Assembly (NCBI RefSeq): GCF_016919245.1
Contig: NZ_JAFEJA010000002.1
Coordinates: forward strand, 1,862,501-1,926,500
Origin: Streptomyces zhihengii
Lineage (GTDB): Bacteria; Actinomycetota; Actinomycetes; Streptomycetales; Streptomycetaceae
Direction of reading: 5' to 3'
Length of the DNA: 64,000 nt
A program made the position numbers and the translations under genes. Positions 52,506 to 60,483 of the stretch are shown in pieces. Within the stretch, counting starts at the first letter, position 1. The number at the start of each line of letters is the position of its first letter. Under the pieces are notes generated by a model, which saw only the letters and a list, made by a program, of their open reading frames with translations, did not search any database and was not told where the DNA came from.

Positions 52506-52820
52506 TCAGGAGGGCAGTCCGATGCGCACGGATTCGAACGGGGTGAAGTCGCCATCTCCGGGCGGTACGACGTGAACGGGGCGGCCCTCGCAGTCGGCGT
52601 CGGCATAGAGAAGCACGAGGGTGTCAGTGTCGTTGGCGATGAAGTGCCGCGGCGCGGGGGGTCCCCCGACGTTCAGGCAGCCGTCCGCCGGGTCCTGGTA
52701 CGTGGTGGCGTCGATAGTGAGGCTTCCCTCTGCGGCCTGAGCGGACGCGGGAACAGCGAGGGACAGGAGAACTGCCGCGGCGACAGGGCCGAGCAGCGTG
52801 GTGATGCGTCGAAAATTCAT
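52506..52820 (-). CDS. Small secreted protein (104 aa)
   Basis: From ATG 52820 the N-terminus (RRITTLLGPVAAAVLLSLAV then PASAQAAEG) is a signal peptide with probable cleavage after AQA. The mature part of about 75 residues contains two cysteines (DGCLNVGG and DADCEGRP), probably a disulfide, and NDTDTLVLLYADADC. The pattern resembles small secreted beta proteins of Streptomyces. Function unknown; stands alone. Confidence 0.65.
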   Translation of the reverse strand: MNFRRITTLLGPVAAAVLLSLAVPASAQAAEGSLTIDATTYQDPADGCLNVGGPPAPRHFIANDTDTLVLLYADADCEGRPVHVVPPGDGDFTPFESVRIGLPS

Positions 52821-53527
52821 GCTGTGATCCAAGCGAACGTTCACACTTCGGCAGAGGAACCGCGCTCAAGGGCCACTCTCCCGAGGGAGGAATCGCCCGC
52901 CGTATCGCTCAATCTTCGGCCAGGTTGATGGAGACCTTCCAGACGGTGTGGCGACGTGGCCCGCTCTTCGAGCCCGTGGCGGGGCCGGACCGAAGTGTCG
53001 ACGTTCTGTCGGGCGCCTCGAGGAACGTGAACCGGGACCGGGGGAGCGAGGTGTACTTGATCTCCAGGGTGGATGATCGGGTTGGCAGCGGCGGGGGGCG
53101 TGAGGCAGGCGCAGGGCGATCAGCCGGGCGCCGGCGGCACCCAGGGGAGTGAAGTCGACGGCAGCGTCGGCGCTGTGCGGGGGCGATCTCCAGCGGGGAG
53201 ACGTACCGGGCTGGGGCCTCATAGACTTGCTCGTCGGATCAGGCCAGGACATGCCTTGTCTCGTAAGTGATGCTTCGTCACCAGCGTCGATGTGGCCCAC
53301 GTCCGGGGCTGGAACCCGGACGTCATTTGCCGCTCCACGCCTTCGTTCGGTGAGAGTGGATCAGCAGCGCCCTACCTGGGCCCGACGACAGATCACCCCC
53401 AGCCGGTGTGCGTACGACCCCCGCCAGCAGGCCCGCACACAGGGCTCCGCGACGCTCAATCGTTGCTGCGCCGGGTTCCGTCGAAGCACCCCCGCGGCGG
53501 CACCCGTCGCCCATAAGGTGAGGCGGC
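52821..53527. other. Intergenic region, no supported gene
   Basis: About 700 bp. A minus-strand frame ending near 52918 reads LEIKYTSLPRSRFTFLEAPD and looks partly protein-like, but no start, ribosome site or family was found. It may be the tail of a decayed gene. Confidence 0.35.
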
Positions 53528-54364
53528 ATGACTGTGCTGATCATCGGCGGTAGCGGGTTCCTGGGTGCCGAGCTGGTACGACAGGCGGCATCCACGGTCG
53601 GGCGTCTGGCCGCGACGTTTCGCTCCCGTCCCGGTGACGACGGCAGGGCGACGTGGCATCACCTTGATCTTCGCGATCCCATCCGTCTGGAGGAGGTCCT
53701 CGACATGGGGGCTCCGGCCGTGCTGATCAACGCGACGAGCGGCGGGGCGGACTGGGCGGTCACCGCCGAAGGCGGTGTGCGACTTGCCCAGGCCGCGGCG
53801 AATCGCTCCATGCGGCTGGTGCACGTCTCCAGCGACGCCGTCTTCTCCGGAACGGCCGGCGGCTGCTACGACGAGTCCTGTCTTCCTGACCCGCTAACGC
53901 CGTACGGGGCGGCGAAGGCGGCCGCCGAGACCGCTGTACGTCTCCTGTGCCCTGACGGGGTCGTCGCCCGCACCTCGCTCATCATCGGGCACGGCCGCTC
54001 CAAGCACGAGCAGCTGGTGCACGCGCTGGCAGATGGCACCCGGCAAGGCGCCTTGTTCACCGACGACATCCGCTGCCCCGTCCACGTGGAGGATCTGGCC
54101 GCAGCCCTGTGGGAGATCGCGCTCTCGGACGCGGCCGGAGTCTTCCACCTTGCTGGTCCTGACGCCCTGAGCCGCTACGAGCTGGGCGAGCTCATCGCCT
54201 GCCGCGACGGGCTCGACCCCGCTCGGCTGCCTGCCGCACGCCGCGCTGATGCAGGACTGCCCGGTGGGCTCGACGTCCGACTCGACAGCCGCGCCACCCA
54301 ACAGAGGCTGCGCACCCGGCTCCGCGGCGCCCGAGAGTTCCTGAGCGGGAGCGGCCAGGGTTGA
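53528..54364 (+). CDS. NAD(P)-dependent sugar-nucleotide-type reductase (RmlD-like SDR)
   Basis: 278 residues, ATG start. The dinucleotide motif is GGSGFLG at residues 7-13, and the catalytic YxxxK is Y126/K130 in LTPYGAAKAA. VHVSSDAVFSG and the HVEDLAAALWEIA block are conserved in dTDP-4-dehydrorhamnose reductase-like extended SDRs. The natural substrate is not predictable; no sugar-nucleotide genes lie beside it. A broken arginine-deiminase-family gene follows after 59 bp. Confidence 0.8.
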   Translation: MTVLIIGGSGFLGAELVRQAASTVGRLAATFRSRPGDDGRATWHHLDLRDPIRLEEVLDMGAPAVLINATSGGADWAVTAEGGVRLAQAAANRSMRLVHVSSDAVFSGTAGGCYDESCLPDPLTPYGAAKAAAETAVRLLCPDGVVARTSLIIGHGRSKHEQLVHALADGTRQGALFTDDIRCPVHVEDLAAALWEIALSDAAGVFHLAGPDALSRYELGELIACRDGLDPARLPAARRADAGLPGGLDVRLDSRATQQRLRTRLRGAREFLSGSGQG

Positions 54365-54423
54365 GCTGAGGCGATGGGATCCGGGTACAGGAGCGGCAGC
54401 TGGAGGCTGCGGCGGCAAGGAGC

Positions 54424-55347
54424 GTGACTGGTGGGCGTGCGGTGGTCCGGGTGCCCGGGGAGCTGGCCCGGGGCGTCGTGGCCGTTCACTTTGCTGTCAA
54501 GTCGTCCTGTTCATCGGCGGTTACCACCCAGCACGGTGCCTTCGTCCAGGCGATCCAGAACACGGGGATCCCGGTCCGCTACCTGGGCGAGCTCCTCGAC
54601 GAGGAGGAGTGGAGCGAGGTCGCAGCGGGCGACCCGAACCTCATGTTCACCCGCGACTCCGCCATCACTCTTCCCTGGGCGCCTGGTCTCTACCTTCCTG
54701 CCCGGATGGCCCGTCCTTTACGGCGGCCGGAGACGGCGGTGCTGTCACGGGCGCTGGAGACTCTGGGGTTGCCCGTGTGGAATGGGCCGCCGAGGGCGGG
54801 CATGAGGCGGAGGACGTGTACGTGGAGGGAGGCGACGTCATCCCGTACGCGCGGGAGGGACGCCGCACCACACAGACGGGTGTGCGGCAGCTCGTGCCGG
54901 CGCTGGCGGACGAGGTGATCGCCGTCGCCCTGGCGCATGAACCTGGACGGGGGGCTGCTGCCGGTCGCCGAGGACGTGGTCGTCGCCCACCCGCCCTGTG
55001 TGCTCTCCGCTGCGCTGCATGACCGGTGCGGGAGCCGTCCGGTAGATCTGTTCGGCCTCTTCGCCGCGTGCGGCATCACGGTCGTCGAGGTCAGCCGGGA
55101 CGAGTCGTGGCTGCAGCAGGCGTGCAACTACCTCTGCGTCGGTGATCGGAGAGTCATCGGCTACGGCATGGCGGCGGACGTCCTGCGCCGATTGAGGGAC
55201 GCCGGCGTGGCCGTGACCGCCGTTGACGGCGACGAGCTCGTCAAAGGCCGCGGCGGGCCCCGCTGCCTGCCCCGCCCTGTCTACGGGGCACCCGGGGCCA
55301 CCGCCGCAACCGTCCCCGGCCCGGGCGACTGGAGTCCTTCAGCTTGA
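54424..55347 (+). pseudogene. Arginine-deiminase/amidinotransferase-family gene with two compensating frameshifts
   Basis: Three segments in alternating frames together make one protein of about 305 residues. 54424 to about 54790 contains GDPNLMFTRDSAI. About 54790-54940, in another frame, contains VYVEGGDVIPY and the GRRTTQTGVRQL block. About 54937 onward, back in the first frame, contains MNLDGGLLPV, AHPPCVL and QQACNYLCVGDRR. These are hallmarks of the ADI fold, with the carboxylate EGGD and the catalytic His/Cys regions. A TTA codon lies at 54718-54720. Either a recent pseudogene or two sequencing errors. Confidence 0.7.
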
Positions 55348-55833
55348 CGATCTGCTTGCGCAGCCGCACTTCGACGTCAGTCGGCTGACCCCGCTCTTTG
55401 ACCTTCGCGTAAACTCGTTCTTCAGGTCGAGGTGGCGCTGGGCGAGGGCGCTGAGCGGAACGTCCGCTTCGGTAGCCGGAGACTTGATCGTGAAGCGCAA
55501 GAGTGGCTGGTGGATCGCCTGCGCAGTGCGGAAGGATGCTGAGCGGATGCTCATCACCTGCTGATTCGCGCTTGCTTGGAACCTGCGGAGTGCTGCATCA
55601 GAGGCAATTCCGCTCCGTTCGCGCCGGGCCCTGTACCCGAGAGACGAACCATGACCACCATCGACGTGGCCGCCACGCCAGCCGCGGGCCCGGTTCGCAT
55701 ACCAGGACGACCACCACCTTGAAGCGGAAGACGCTCCACGGCGTGAGAGGGAGCCGCTCATCCCCACATCCCTGACCGACCGGGGCAACGCCAGGCTCAC
55801 CCTTTGGGGCCGTCAGGCCGCCAGGCCACCGCC
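55348..55833 (-). other. Intergenic region with a possible decayed helical gene
   Basis: On the minus strand SALAQRHLDLKNEF continues in a shifted frame as AKVKERGQPTDVEVRLRKQI and VKLKDSSRPG, resembling the coiled-coil end of accessory proteins of tyrosine-recombinase or transposase modules. No intact gene is present. The identification is tentative. Confidence 0.3.
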
Positions 55834-58800
55834 TCAAGCTCTCCGTACCTCGTCCGCCTCCTCGCGGGCGCGGGCCGCGGCCGAATGGCCACCGGCCAGG
55901 GCGTGTGCGGCGCCCAGGGTGTCGAGGCCGACGGCCAGCCACTTGCTGGAGCCGATCCGCCGCCAGAGCCTGACGGCGGCCTCGGCGCGTCTGCGGGCGG
56001 AGGCGGAGCGGCCCACCGCGAGGTGGGCCTCGGCGAGGGCGTTCAGCGTCGCGGCCTCGCCCCAGAGGTTGCCGAACTCCCGGTAGGTCCACAGGCTCTG
56101 GGCCAGCAGGCGGCGCCCTGTCCGGTGCTCGCCCTGCCGGACCATGACGTCTCCGAGCCAGCAGGTGGCGTGTGTGGCGCTGAGCCGGTCGCCGAGGTCC
56201 TCACTGATCGCGGCGGCCCGCCGGTAGGCGTCGGCGGCGGCCGGGTGGGAGCCGAGTGCCCGATGGCTCTGGCCCAGGCATCGCAGGGCCTGGGCTTCCC
56301 CTGGCCGGTAGCCTGCGGCCCGGCTGACTCGCAGACACTTCGTGAACCGTTCGACGGCGGCATCGACTCGGCCCTGCTCCAGGTCGATGACGCCGAGGCC
56401 GTTTGTCGCGTAGACGAGGCAGTTGACGTTGCTGGCCGATTCGGCAAGCCGGGCGGCCTCCTCAAAATGGTGGATGGCGGAGGAGTACTGGCCGAGGAGC
56501 CGGTGCACATAGGCGAGCCCCGCCGTGGCACTGGCCCGGTAGGTGGGTTCCTGGCCCTCGGCATGCTGCAGGGCCTGCTTGAAGTGGTGCAGTGCTTCCG
56601 GGTAGCGGTCGAGGATGGTGGTGAGTTCGCCGAGGCAGCGGTGGACCTTCGCGGCGCTGTGGCGGTCGCCGCTGCTCAGGGCCGCTGTGAGGGCCCGGTT
56701 CTGGAGCCTCTCCCAGTCGTCGAAGTGGCTGCCGACCTGGAAGAGGGTGGTGAGGGCGGTGGCCAGCCCGGCGGCGGGTGCGACATTCTGCGCTCCGTCG
56801 AGCGCCTGCTCCGTCACGTCGATGAGGAATCGGCGTTCGTCGGTGAACCAGGCCAGTGGATCGGCGAGCAGCTGGGCGGACTCGGTCGCGGGCGGCTGCC
56901 AGGTGGCCAGGTCCAGCTGTGAGATGCCCTGGAAGTCGACCTTGAGGGCGTCCGCGGCCAGGTCAGCGAGGTGCAGGCTTGCACTGAGCAGTCGAGTGAG
57001 TGCGGCCTCGCGATCTTGTTCGGGGACGTCCAGCTCGGCCCGTTCCCTGCCGAACAGCCTCACTAGGTCGTGCAGTTGATAGCGGATCCCGGAGGCGTCC
57101 GCCGACTCGATCTGTATGAGATGCACCTCTACCAGGTCGTCGAGGACGGCCTCCGCCTCGGCTAGCCCCGCGTCGAGCAGCGCGGCCAGCGCCCAGGCGG
57201 AGAAGCTCGGTTCGGGTAGCAGGGCGATCATTCGCAAAGCGTGCTGCGCCGCCGCGGTCAGCTGCTGATAGGTGAGTTGGAGACTGGCCCGTACGGCGAT
57301 ATGGCCGACGGCCAGCTCGTCGAGCTTGCGCTGCTCGTCGGCGAGAGCGCGCGCCATCTTGGCCAGGGGCCAGCCCGGCCGGGCGGCCAGCCGCGCACCG
57401 GCGACCCATACCGCCAGCGGAAGGCCGCCGCAGGTGTCCACGATGGCGCGGGCCGGCCCGGACTCCGCGTCGGTCCGGTCCCGGCCGAGCATCTTGCGCA
57501 GCAGGTCGAGCCCCGTCCCGGAGTCCAGTACGCCTAGCGGGAGCCTGGAGCAGGACAGTTCCGCAATGGTCGTGCGGCTGGTGACGATGGCGGCGCAGCG
57601 CACCCCGCTGGGCAGGAGGTCGCTCAGCTGCTGGACACCGGCGGCGTTGTCCAGGACGACCAGGGTTCGCTGCCCGGCCAGCAGGGTGCGGTAGAGATGG
57701 ACGCGGTCCGTCAGCTCTGCGGGCACGGCACCGCCGGGGGTGCCGAGCGCACGGAGGAAGGTGCCCAGCACGGTGAACGGCTCGGCCGGTTCGTCGCCGA
57801 AGCCCCGCAGGTCCGCGTGGAGTTGGCCGTCTGGGAAGCGGGCGGCGAGCAGATGCCCGGTCCGTATGGCGAAGGCGGTTTTGCCCACTCCGGCGGCGCC
57901 CGTGATCAGTAGCGTCGGCGGACCGGGCTGCTCCGCGCCGAGTAGCCGACGGGCCTCGTCCACCTCGCTCTCCCGGCCGACGAAGAGTGACGGGTCCGCT
58001 GGGAGAAGCCGGGGTACCAGTTGGCGCACCATGGGCGGTCTGACCGCCGTGCTGCTCTTGCCGGTCGGTTGTGGGGTGGCGGTCGGTGCGGTGGAGCGGG
58101 GCTCGGCCGGTTCGGGATCGCCGGCGAGGATCCGTTCGTGCAGTCGGCGCAGCGCCGCGCCGGGGTCGACACCCAGTTCGTGGGCGAGCCGCCGCCGAGC
58201 GCGCTCGTACACCTCCAGCGCCTCGGCTTGGCGTCCGCACCGGTTGAGGGCGAGGATCAGTTGCCCGGTCACCCGTTCGTCGAGCGGATACGAGCGCGCC
58301 CGGGTGGCCAGTTCGCTCACCATTCCGTCGTGCTGCCCCAGGCGCAGCCGCACATCGGCCAGCTCCAGCTGGGCGGCCAGCCGCTCGCTGTCGAGGAGCT
58401 GGCGCTGCGCGTTGAACCATGGGGTGTCCGCCTCGGCGAACGCACTGCCCCGCCACAGCGCCAGCGCTTCCCGCCACAGCGCCTCCGACTGCCCGTCATC
58501 GCCCGTCCTCCGCGCCCGGTCCGACAGTTCACGGAAGCGGTGTGCGTCCACCGCTGAGGGCTCGACCGCGAGCCGGTAGCCGCCGCCTCGCTCCCGGGTG
58601 ATGGCCGTGCCGTCGGCCGCCATCGCGTGCCGCAGCCGGGAGAGGTATCCGTACAGTTTCGGGCGGCCGTGCCCCGGCTCGGTGTCCCCCCACACCCGTT
58701 CCACCAGCGCGTCGGCGGACACTCCTTGTTCCGCGTCGACGAGCAGCGCTGCCAGCACCCGCCGCTGCATCGCGTGCCCCACGTCGACAAGGACCCCGTG

Positions 58801-58848
58801 CCGCCGTACCTCGATGGTCCCGAGGATTCCGAAGCGCGTGGCCATCAC
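55834..58848 (-). CDS. SARP/AfsR-type regulator (OmpR-like HTH, BTAD, NB-ARC, TPR)
   Basis: 1004 residues; GTG 58848 or the adjacent ATG 58845 is the start. Residues 1-95 form the winged helix (YGYLSRLRHAMAADGTAITR) and about 100-245 the bacterial transcriptional activation domain (ALEVYERARRRLAHELGVDP). A Pro/Thr linker precedes the NTPase with P-loop LLITGAAGVGKTAFAIRTG, RTLVVLDNA and the GLPLAVWVAGARL block. The last 300 residues are tetratricopeptide repeats. AfsR-like regulators activate secondary-metabolite and peptide gene clusters in Streptomyces. It is divergent, by 146 bp, from the cysteine-rich peptide gene and is the probable activator of that locus. Confidence 0.9.
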   Translation of the reverse strand: MMATRFGILGTIEVRRHGVLVDVGHAMQRRVLAALLVDAEQGVSADALVERVWGDTEPGHGRPKLYGYLSRLRHAMAADGTAITRERGGGYRLAVEPSAVDAHRFRELSDRARRTGDDGQSEALWREALALWRGSAFAEADTPWFNAQRQLLDSERLAAQLELADVRLRLGQHDGMVSELATRARSYPLDERVTGQLILALNRCGRQAEALEVYERARRRLAHELGVDPGAALRRLHERILAGDPEPAEPRSTAPTATPQPTGKSSTAVRPPMVRQLVPRLLPADPSLFVGRESEVDEARRLLGAEQPGPPTLLITGAAGVGKTAFAIRTGHLLAARFPDGQLHADLRGFGDEPAEPFTVLGTFLRALGTPGGAVPAELTDRVHLYRTLLAGQRTLVVLDNAAGVQQLSDLLPSGVRCAAIVTSRTTIAELSCSRLPLGVLDSGTGLDLLRKMLGRDRTDAESGPARAIVDTCGGLPLAVWVAGARLAARPGWPLAKMARALADEQRKLDELAVGHIAVRASLQLTYQQLTAAAQHALRMIALLPEPSFSAWALAALLDAGLAEAEAVLDDLVEVHLIQIESADASGIRYQLHDLVRLFGRERAELDVPEQDREAALTRLLSASLHLADLAADALKVDFQGISQLDLATWQPPATESAQLLADPLAWFTDERRFLIDVTEQALDGAQNVAPAAGLATALTTLFQVGSHFDDWERLQNRALTAALSSGDRHSAAKVHRCLGELTTILDRYPEALHHFKQALQHAEGQEPTYRASATAGLAYVHRLLGQYSSAIHHFEEAARLAESASNVNCLVYATNGLGVIDLEQGRVDAAVERFTKCLRVSRAAGYRPGEAQALRCLGQSHRALGSHPAAADAYRRAAAISEDLGDRLSATHATCWLGDVMVRQGEHRTGRRLLAQSLWTYREFGNLWGEAATLNALAEAHLAVGRSASARRRAEAAVRLWRRIGSSKWLAVGLDTLGAAHALAGGHSAAARAREEADEVRRA

Positions 58849-58994
58849 ACCCCCTGGGTCAACAGACAGCCCTTACCTCTCACTCTGGGTGCCACCGACG
58901 TGCGGATCTAGGCGGATTCAAGCTTTTCCGAAGGTTTGCCGACGTTCGCCCGGCCACTGTGAGCAGCACGTACCCGGACCTCAGGAGAGTGGTC
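58849..58994. promoter_or_regulatory. Divergent promoter region between SARP regulator and peptide gene
   Basis: 146 bp. TTTTCCG (58924-58930) and TTTGCCG (58935-58941) are repeated at 11-bp spacing; GCGGAT recurs at 58902 and 58912. SARP proteins bind direct repeats spaced by about one helical turn near the -35 region, so these are the best candidates. The peptide gene has AGGAG at 58982-58986. Confidence 0.4.
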
Positions 58995-59201
58995 ATGTAC
59001 CGAAAATTGGAAGCGCTGGGCACGGCGCTGCTCGGGATCTTCGTTCCCCGGATCGAGGCTGCGGCGGGCTGTGGCTCATGGCCCAGCTGTTGGCAGTGCG
59101 CCTCGGCGTGCGGCGGCTGCTGGGCTCCCTGTGAGGGGTGCACCGAGGGCGCGGTGGACAAGCCCGGCGAGTGGTTGTACTGCCGCTGCGCCGAGTGCTG
59201 A
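58995..59201 (+). CDS. Cysteine-rich precursor peptide (68 aa, ten Cys)
   Basis: ATG 58995 with AGGAG eight bases upstream is preferred over an upstream in-frame GTG (58959). Residues 1-24 form a leader-like segment: a basic start, hydrophobic ALGTALLGIF, then VPRIEAAA, which resembles an AxA signal-peptidase site. Residues 25-68 carry cysteines at 26, 32, 35, 39, 42, 46, 49, 63, 65 and 68, with CGSWPSCWQC and CAEC at the very end. The even count suits five disulfides. Dedicated redox, export and signal-peptidase genes follow. The start is short for a Sec signal. No known peptide family is recognised. Function unknown; toxin, bacteriocin or signalling peptide are possible. Confidence 0.7.
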   Translation: MYRKLEALGTALLGIFVPRIEAAAGCGSWPSCWQCASACGGCWAPCEGCTEGAVDKPGEWLYCRCAEC

Positions 59202-59267
59202 CCGGAGCGCCCCGGTGCCGCGTCCGTGGTGAGGGCACCTGACCACGGCGCACGCGGGAGGTGCCCG

Positions 59268-59311
59268 AGTCCCGGAAGCCGGCCTCCGTACGAAGGCCGG
59301 CTTCCGGGACT
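59268..59311 (+). terminator. Perfect 18-bp hairpin after the peptide gene
   Basis: AGTCCCGGAAGCCGGCCT (59268-59285) and its exact complement AGGCCGGCTTCCGGGACT (59294-59311) flank an 8-nt loop, CCGTACGA. It starts 66 bp after the peptide stop and 64 bp before the MauE-like start. Probably a partial terminator or mRNA-stabilising structure that raises the peptide:machinery ratio. Confidence 0.75.
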
Positions 59312-59375
59312 TGAGACCGCGGTGTCCGGCCTGCGACCGCCGGGCACCGGTCGCAGGATCTTGGGGAGGCCCCTG

Positions 59376-59933
59376 ATGCAGTACTTCGAGATCGGTGTTC
59401 GTTACCTGCTGGGGACGGTGTTTCTGACGTCGTTCCTCGGTAAGACGGCGGGGCGGGCCGCCTACGCCGGCTTCGTCGCCTCCTTGCGCGCCACCCGGCT
59501 GCTGCCGGGTCTGACGGGTGTGATGGCACCGGCCCTGGTCACCGCCGAACTGGCGGTCTGCGCGCTGCTCGTGGTGCCGACGGCCCCCGCGTTCAACGTC
59601 GCCGGGCTCGTCGTCGCCGCATCGCTGCTGGCCGGCCTCACGGCCGGGGTCACTCTTGTCGTGTGGCGCGGTATCGCGGCCCCCTGTCACTGCTTCGGCG
59701 CGTCGGCCACCGTGCTCGGCCGACGTCACATCGCCAGGAACGGGGCACTGGCCGCCCTCGCCGTGGCAGGTGCGGTCGCGGCGACGGACCTGCGCGCGCA
59801 CCCCGGGGGAGCTGTCCTGGCCGCGCTCGGCGGCCTGGTGCTGGGAGCGCTGGTCGTTCGCCTCGACGACGTCCTCGAACTGTTCCGTTCCACTCCTCAC
59901 GCCCCGCCGAGCACGGTCCGGAGCGGGCGGTAA
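59376..59933 (+). CDS. MauE-like redox-associated membrane protein
   Basis: 185 residues from ATG 59376 with GGGGAGG seven bases upstream. Four to five hydrophobic helices are visible (for example APALVTAELAVCALLVVPTA and VAGLVVAASLLAGLTAG). The family signature PCHCFG at about 104-109 follows the second half. MauE proteins of the DoxX superfamily act with a thioredoxin-like MauD partner to form disulfides during maturation of the cysteine-rich small subunit of methylamine dehydrogenase. No mau enzyme genes are here, so the client is probably the adjacent ten-cysteine peptide. Confidence 0.8.
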   Translation: MQYFEIGVRYLLGTVFLTSFLGKTAGRAAYAGFVASLRATRLLPGLTGVMAPALVTAELAVCALLVVPTAPAFNVAGLVVAASLLAGLTAGVTLVVWRGIAAPCHCFGASATVLGRRHIARNGALAALAVAGAVAATDLRAHPGGAVLAALGGLVLGALVVRLDDVLELFRSTPHAPPSTVRSGR

Positions 59934-59961
59934 CCGCGTTGGTAGAACTCAAGGAGCAGAA

Positions 59962-60483
59962 ATGCCATTCCTCATCACGGCGGTCGTGTTCGTCGGACTG
60001 CTCTGTGCCGTCGACCTCGTCCTCACGCTCGGAGTTGTGAAGCGGCTGCGGGAGCACAGTGGCCTGCTGTCCGCGATGGAGCGCGCGTCAGGCCTCGGTG
60101 TGGGCGAGACGGTGGGTGGGTTCCGGACCACGGACGTCGACGGCGCGCCGCTGAGTCGGGACACCCTGGGGGCCGCCACCTTTGTCGCCTTTATCTCGCC
60201 GACCTGCGGGTCCTGCAAGGAGAAGCTGCCCGAGCTGGTGCGCTATGCCCACAGGCTGCGGGACGTGGGCGAGGAGATGCTGGCCGTCGTCGTCGGGGAC
60301 ACCGAGGAGTCCCGCTCCTTCGCCGCCGATCTGCGTCCGGTCGCCCGCGTGGCGGTCGAGGGTTCCGGCGGGCCGCTGGGGGCTGCTTTCCGGGCGTCCA
60401 GCTACCCGACGATGCTGTGGGTCGCACCGGACGCCGACGGCCGCCTGGTGAGGGTGGCGCGCTCGGCCGCGCTGGCGTCGTGA
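59962..60483 (+). CDS. Membrane-anchored thioredoxin-like protein (MauD/TlpA type)
   Basis: 173 residues, ATG 59962 with AAGGAG. One hydrophobic N-terminal helix (residues 1-24, FLITAVVFVGLLCAVDLVLT) anchors a redoxin domain. C82 and C85 form the CGSC motif in FISPTCGSCKEKLPEL, and the cis-proline region is RASSYPTML. It probably shuttles electrons with the MauE-like protein to oxidise the peptide on the outer face of the membrane. It overlaps the ABC gene by GTGA. Confidence 0.85.
   Translation: MPFLITAVVFVGLLCAVDLVLTLGVVKRLREHSGLLSAMERASGLGVGETVGGFRTTDVDGAPLSRDTLGAATFVAFISPTCGSCKEKLPELVRYAHRLRDVGEEMLAVVVGDTEESRSFAADLRPVARVAVEGSGGPLGAAFRASSYPTMLWVAPDADGRLVRVARSAALAS

Noticed and set aside
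58995..59201. Methylamine or quinohemoprotein amine dehydrogenase small subunit
   Set aside because: MauE/MauD-like genes recall it, and quinohemoprotein gamma subunits are also Cys-rich and ABC-exported. But the peptide is only 68 residues, and no large subunit or radical-SAM gene is seen in the window.
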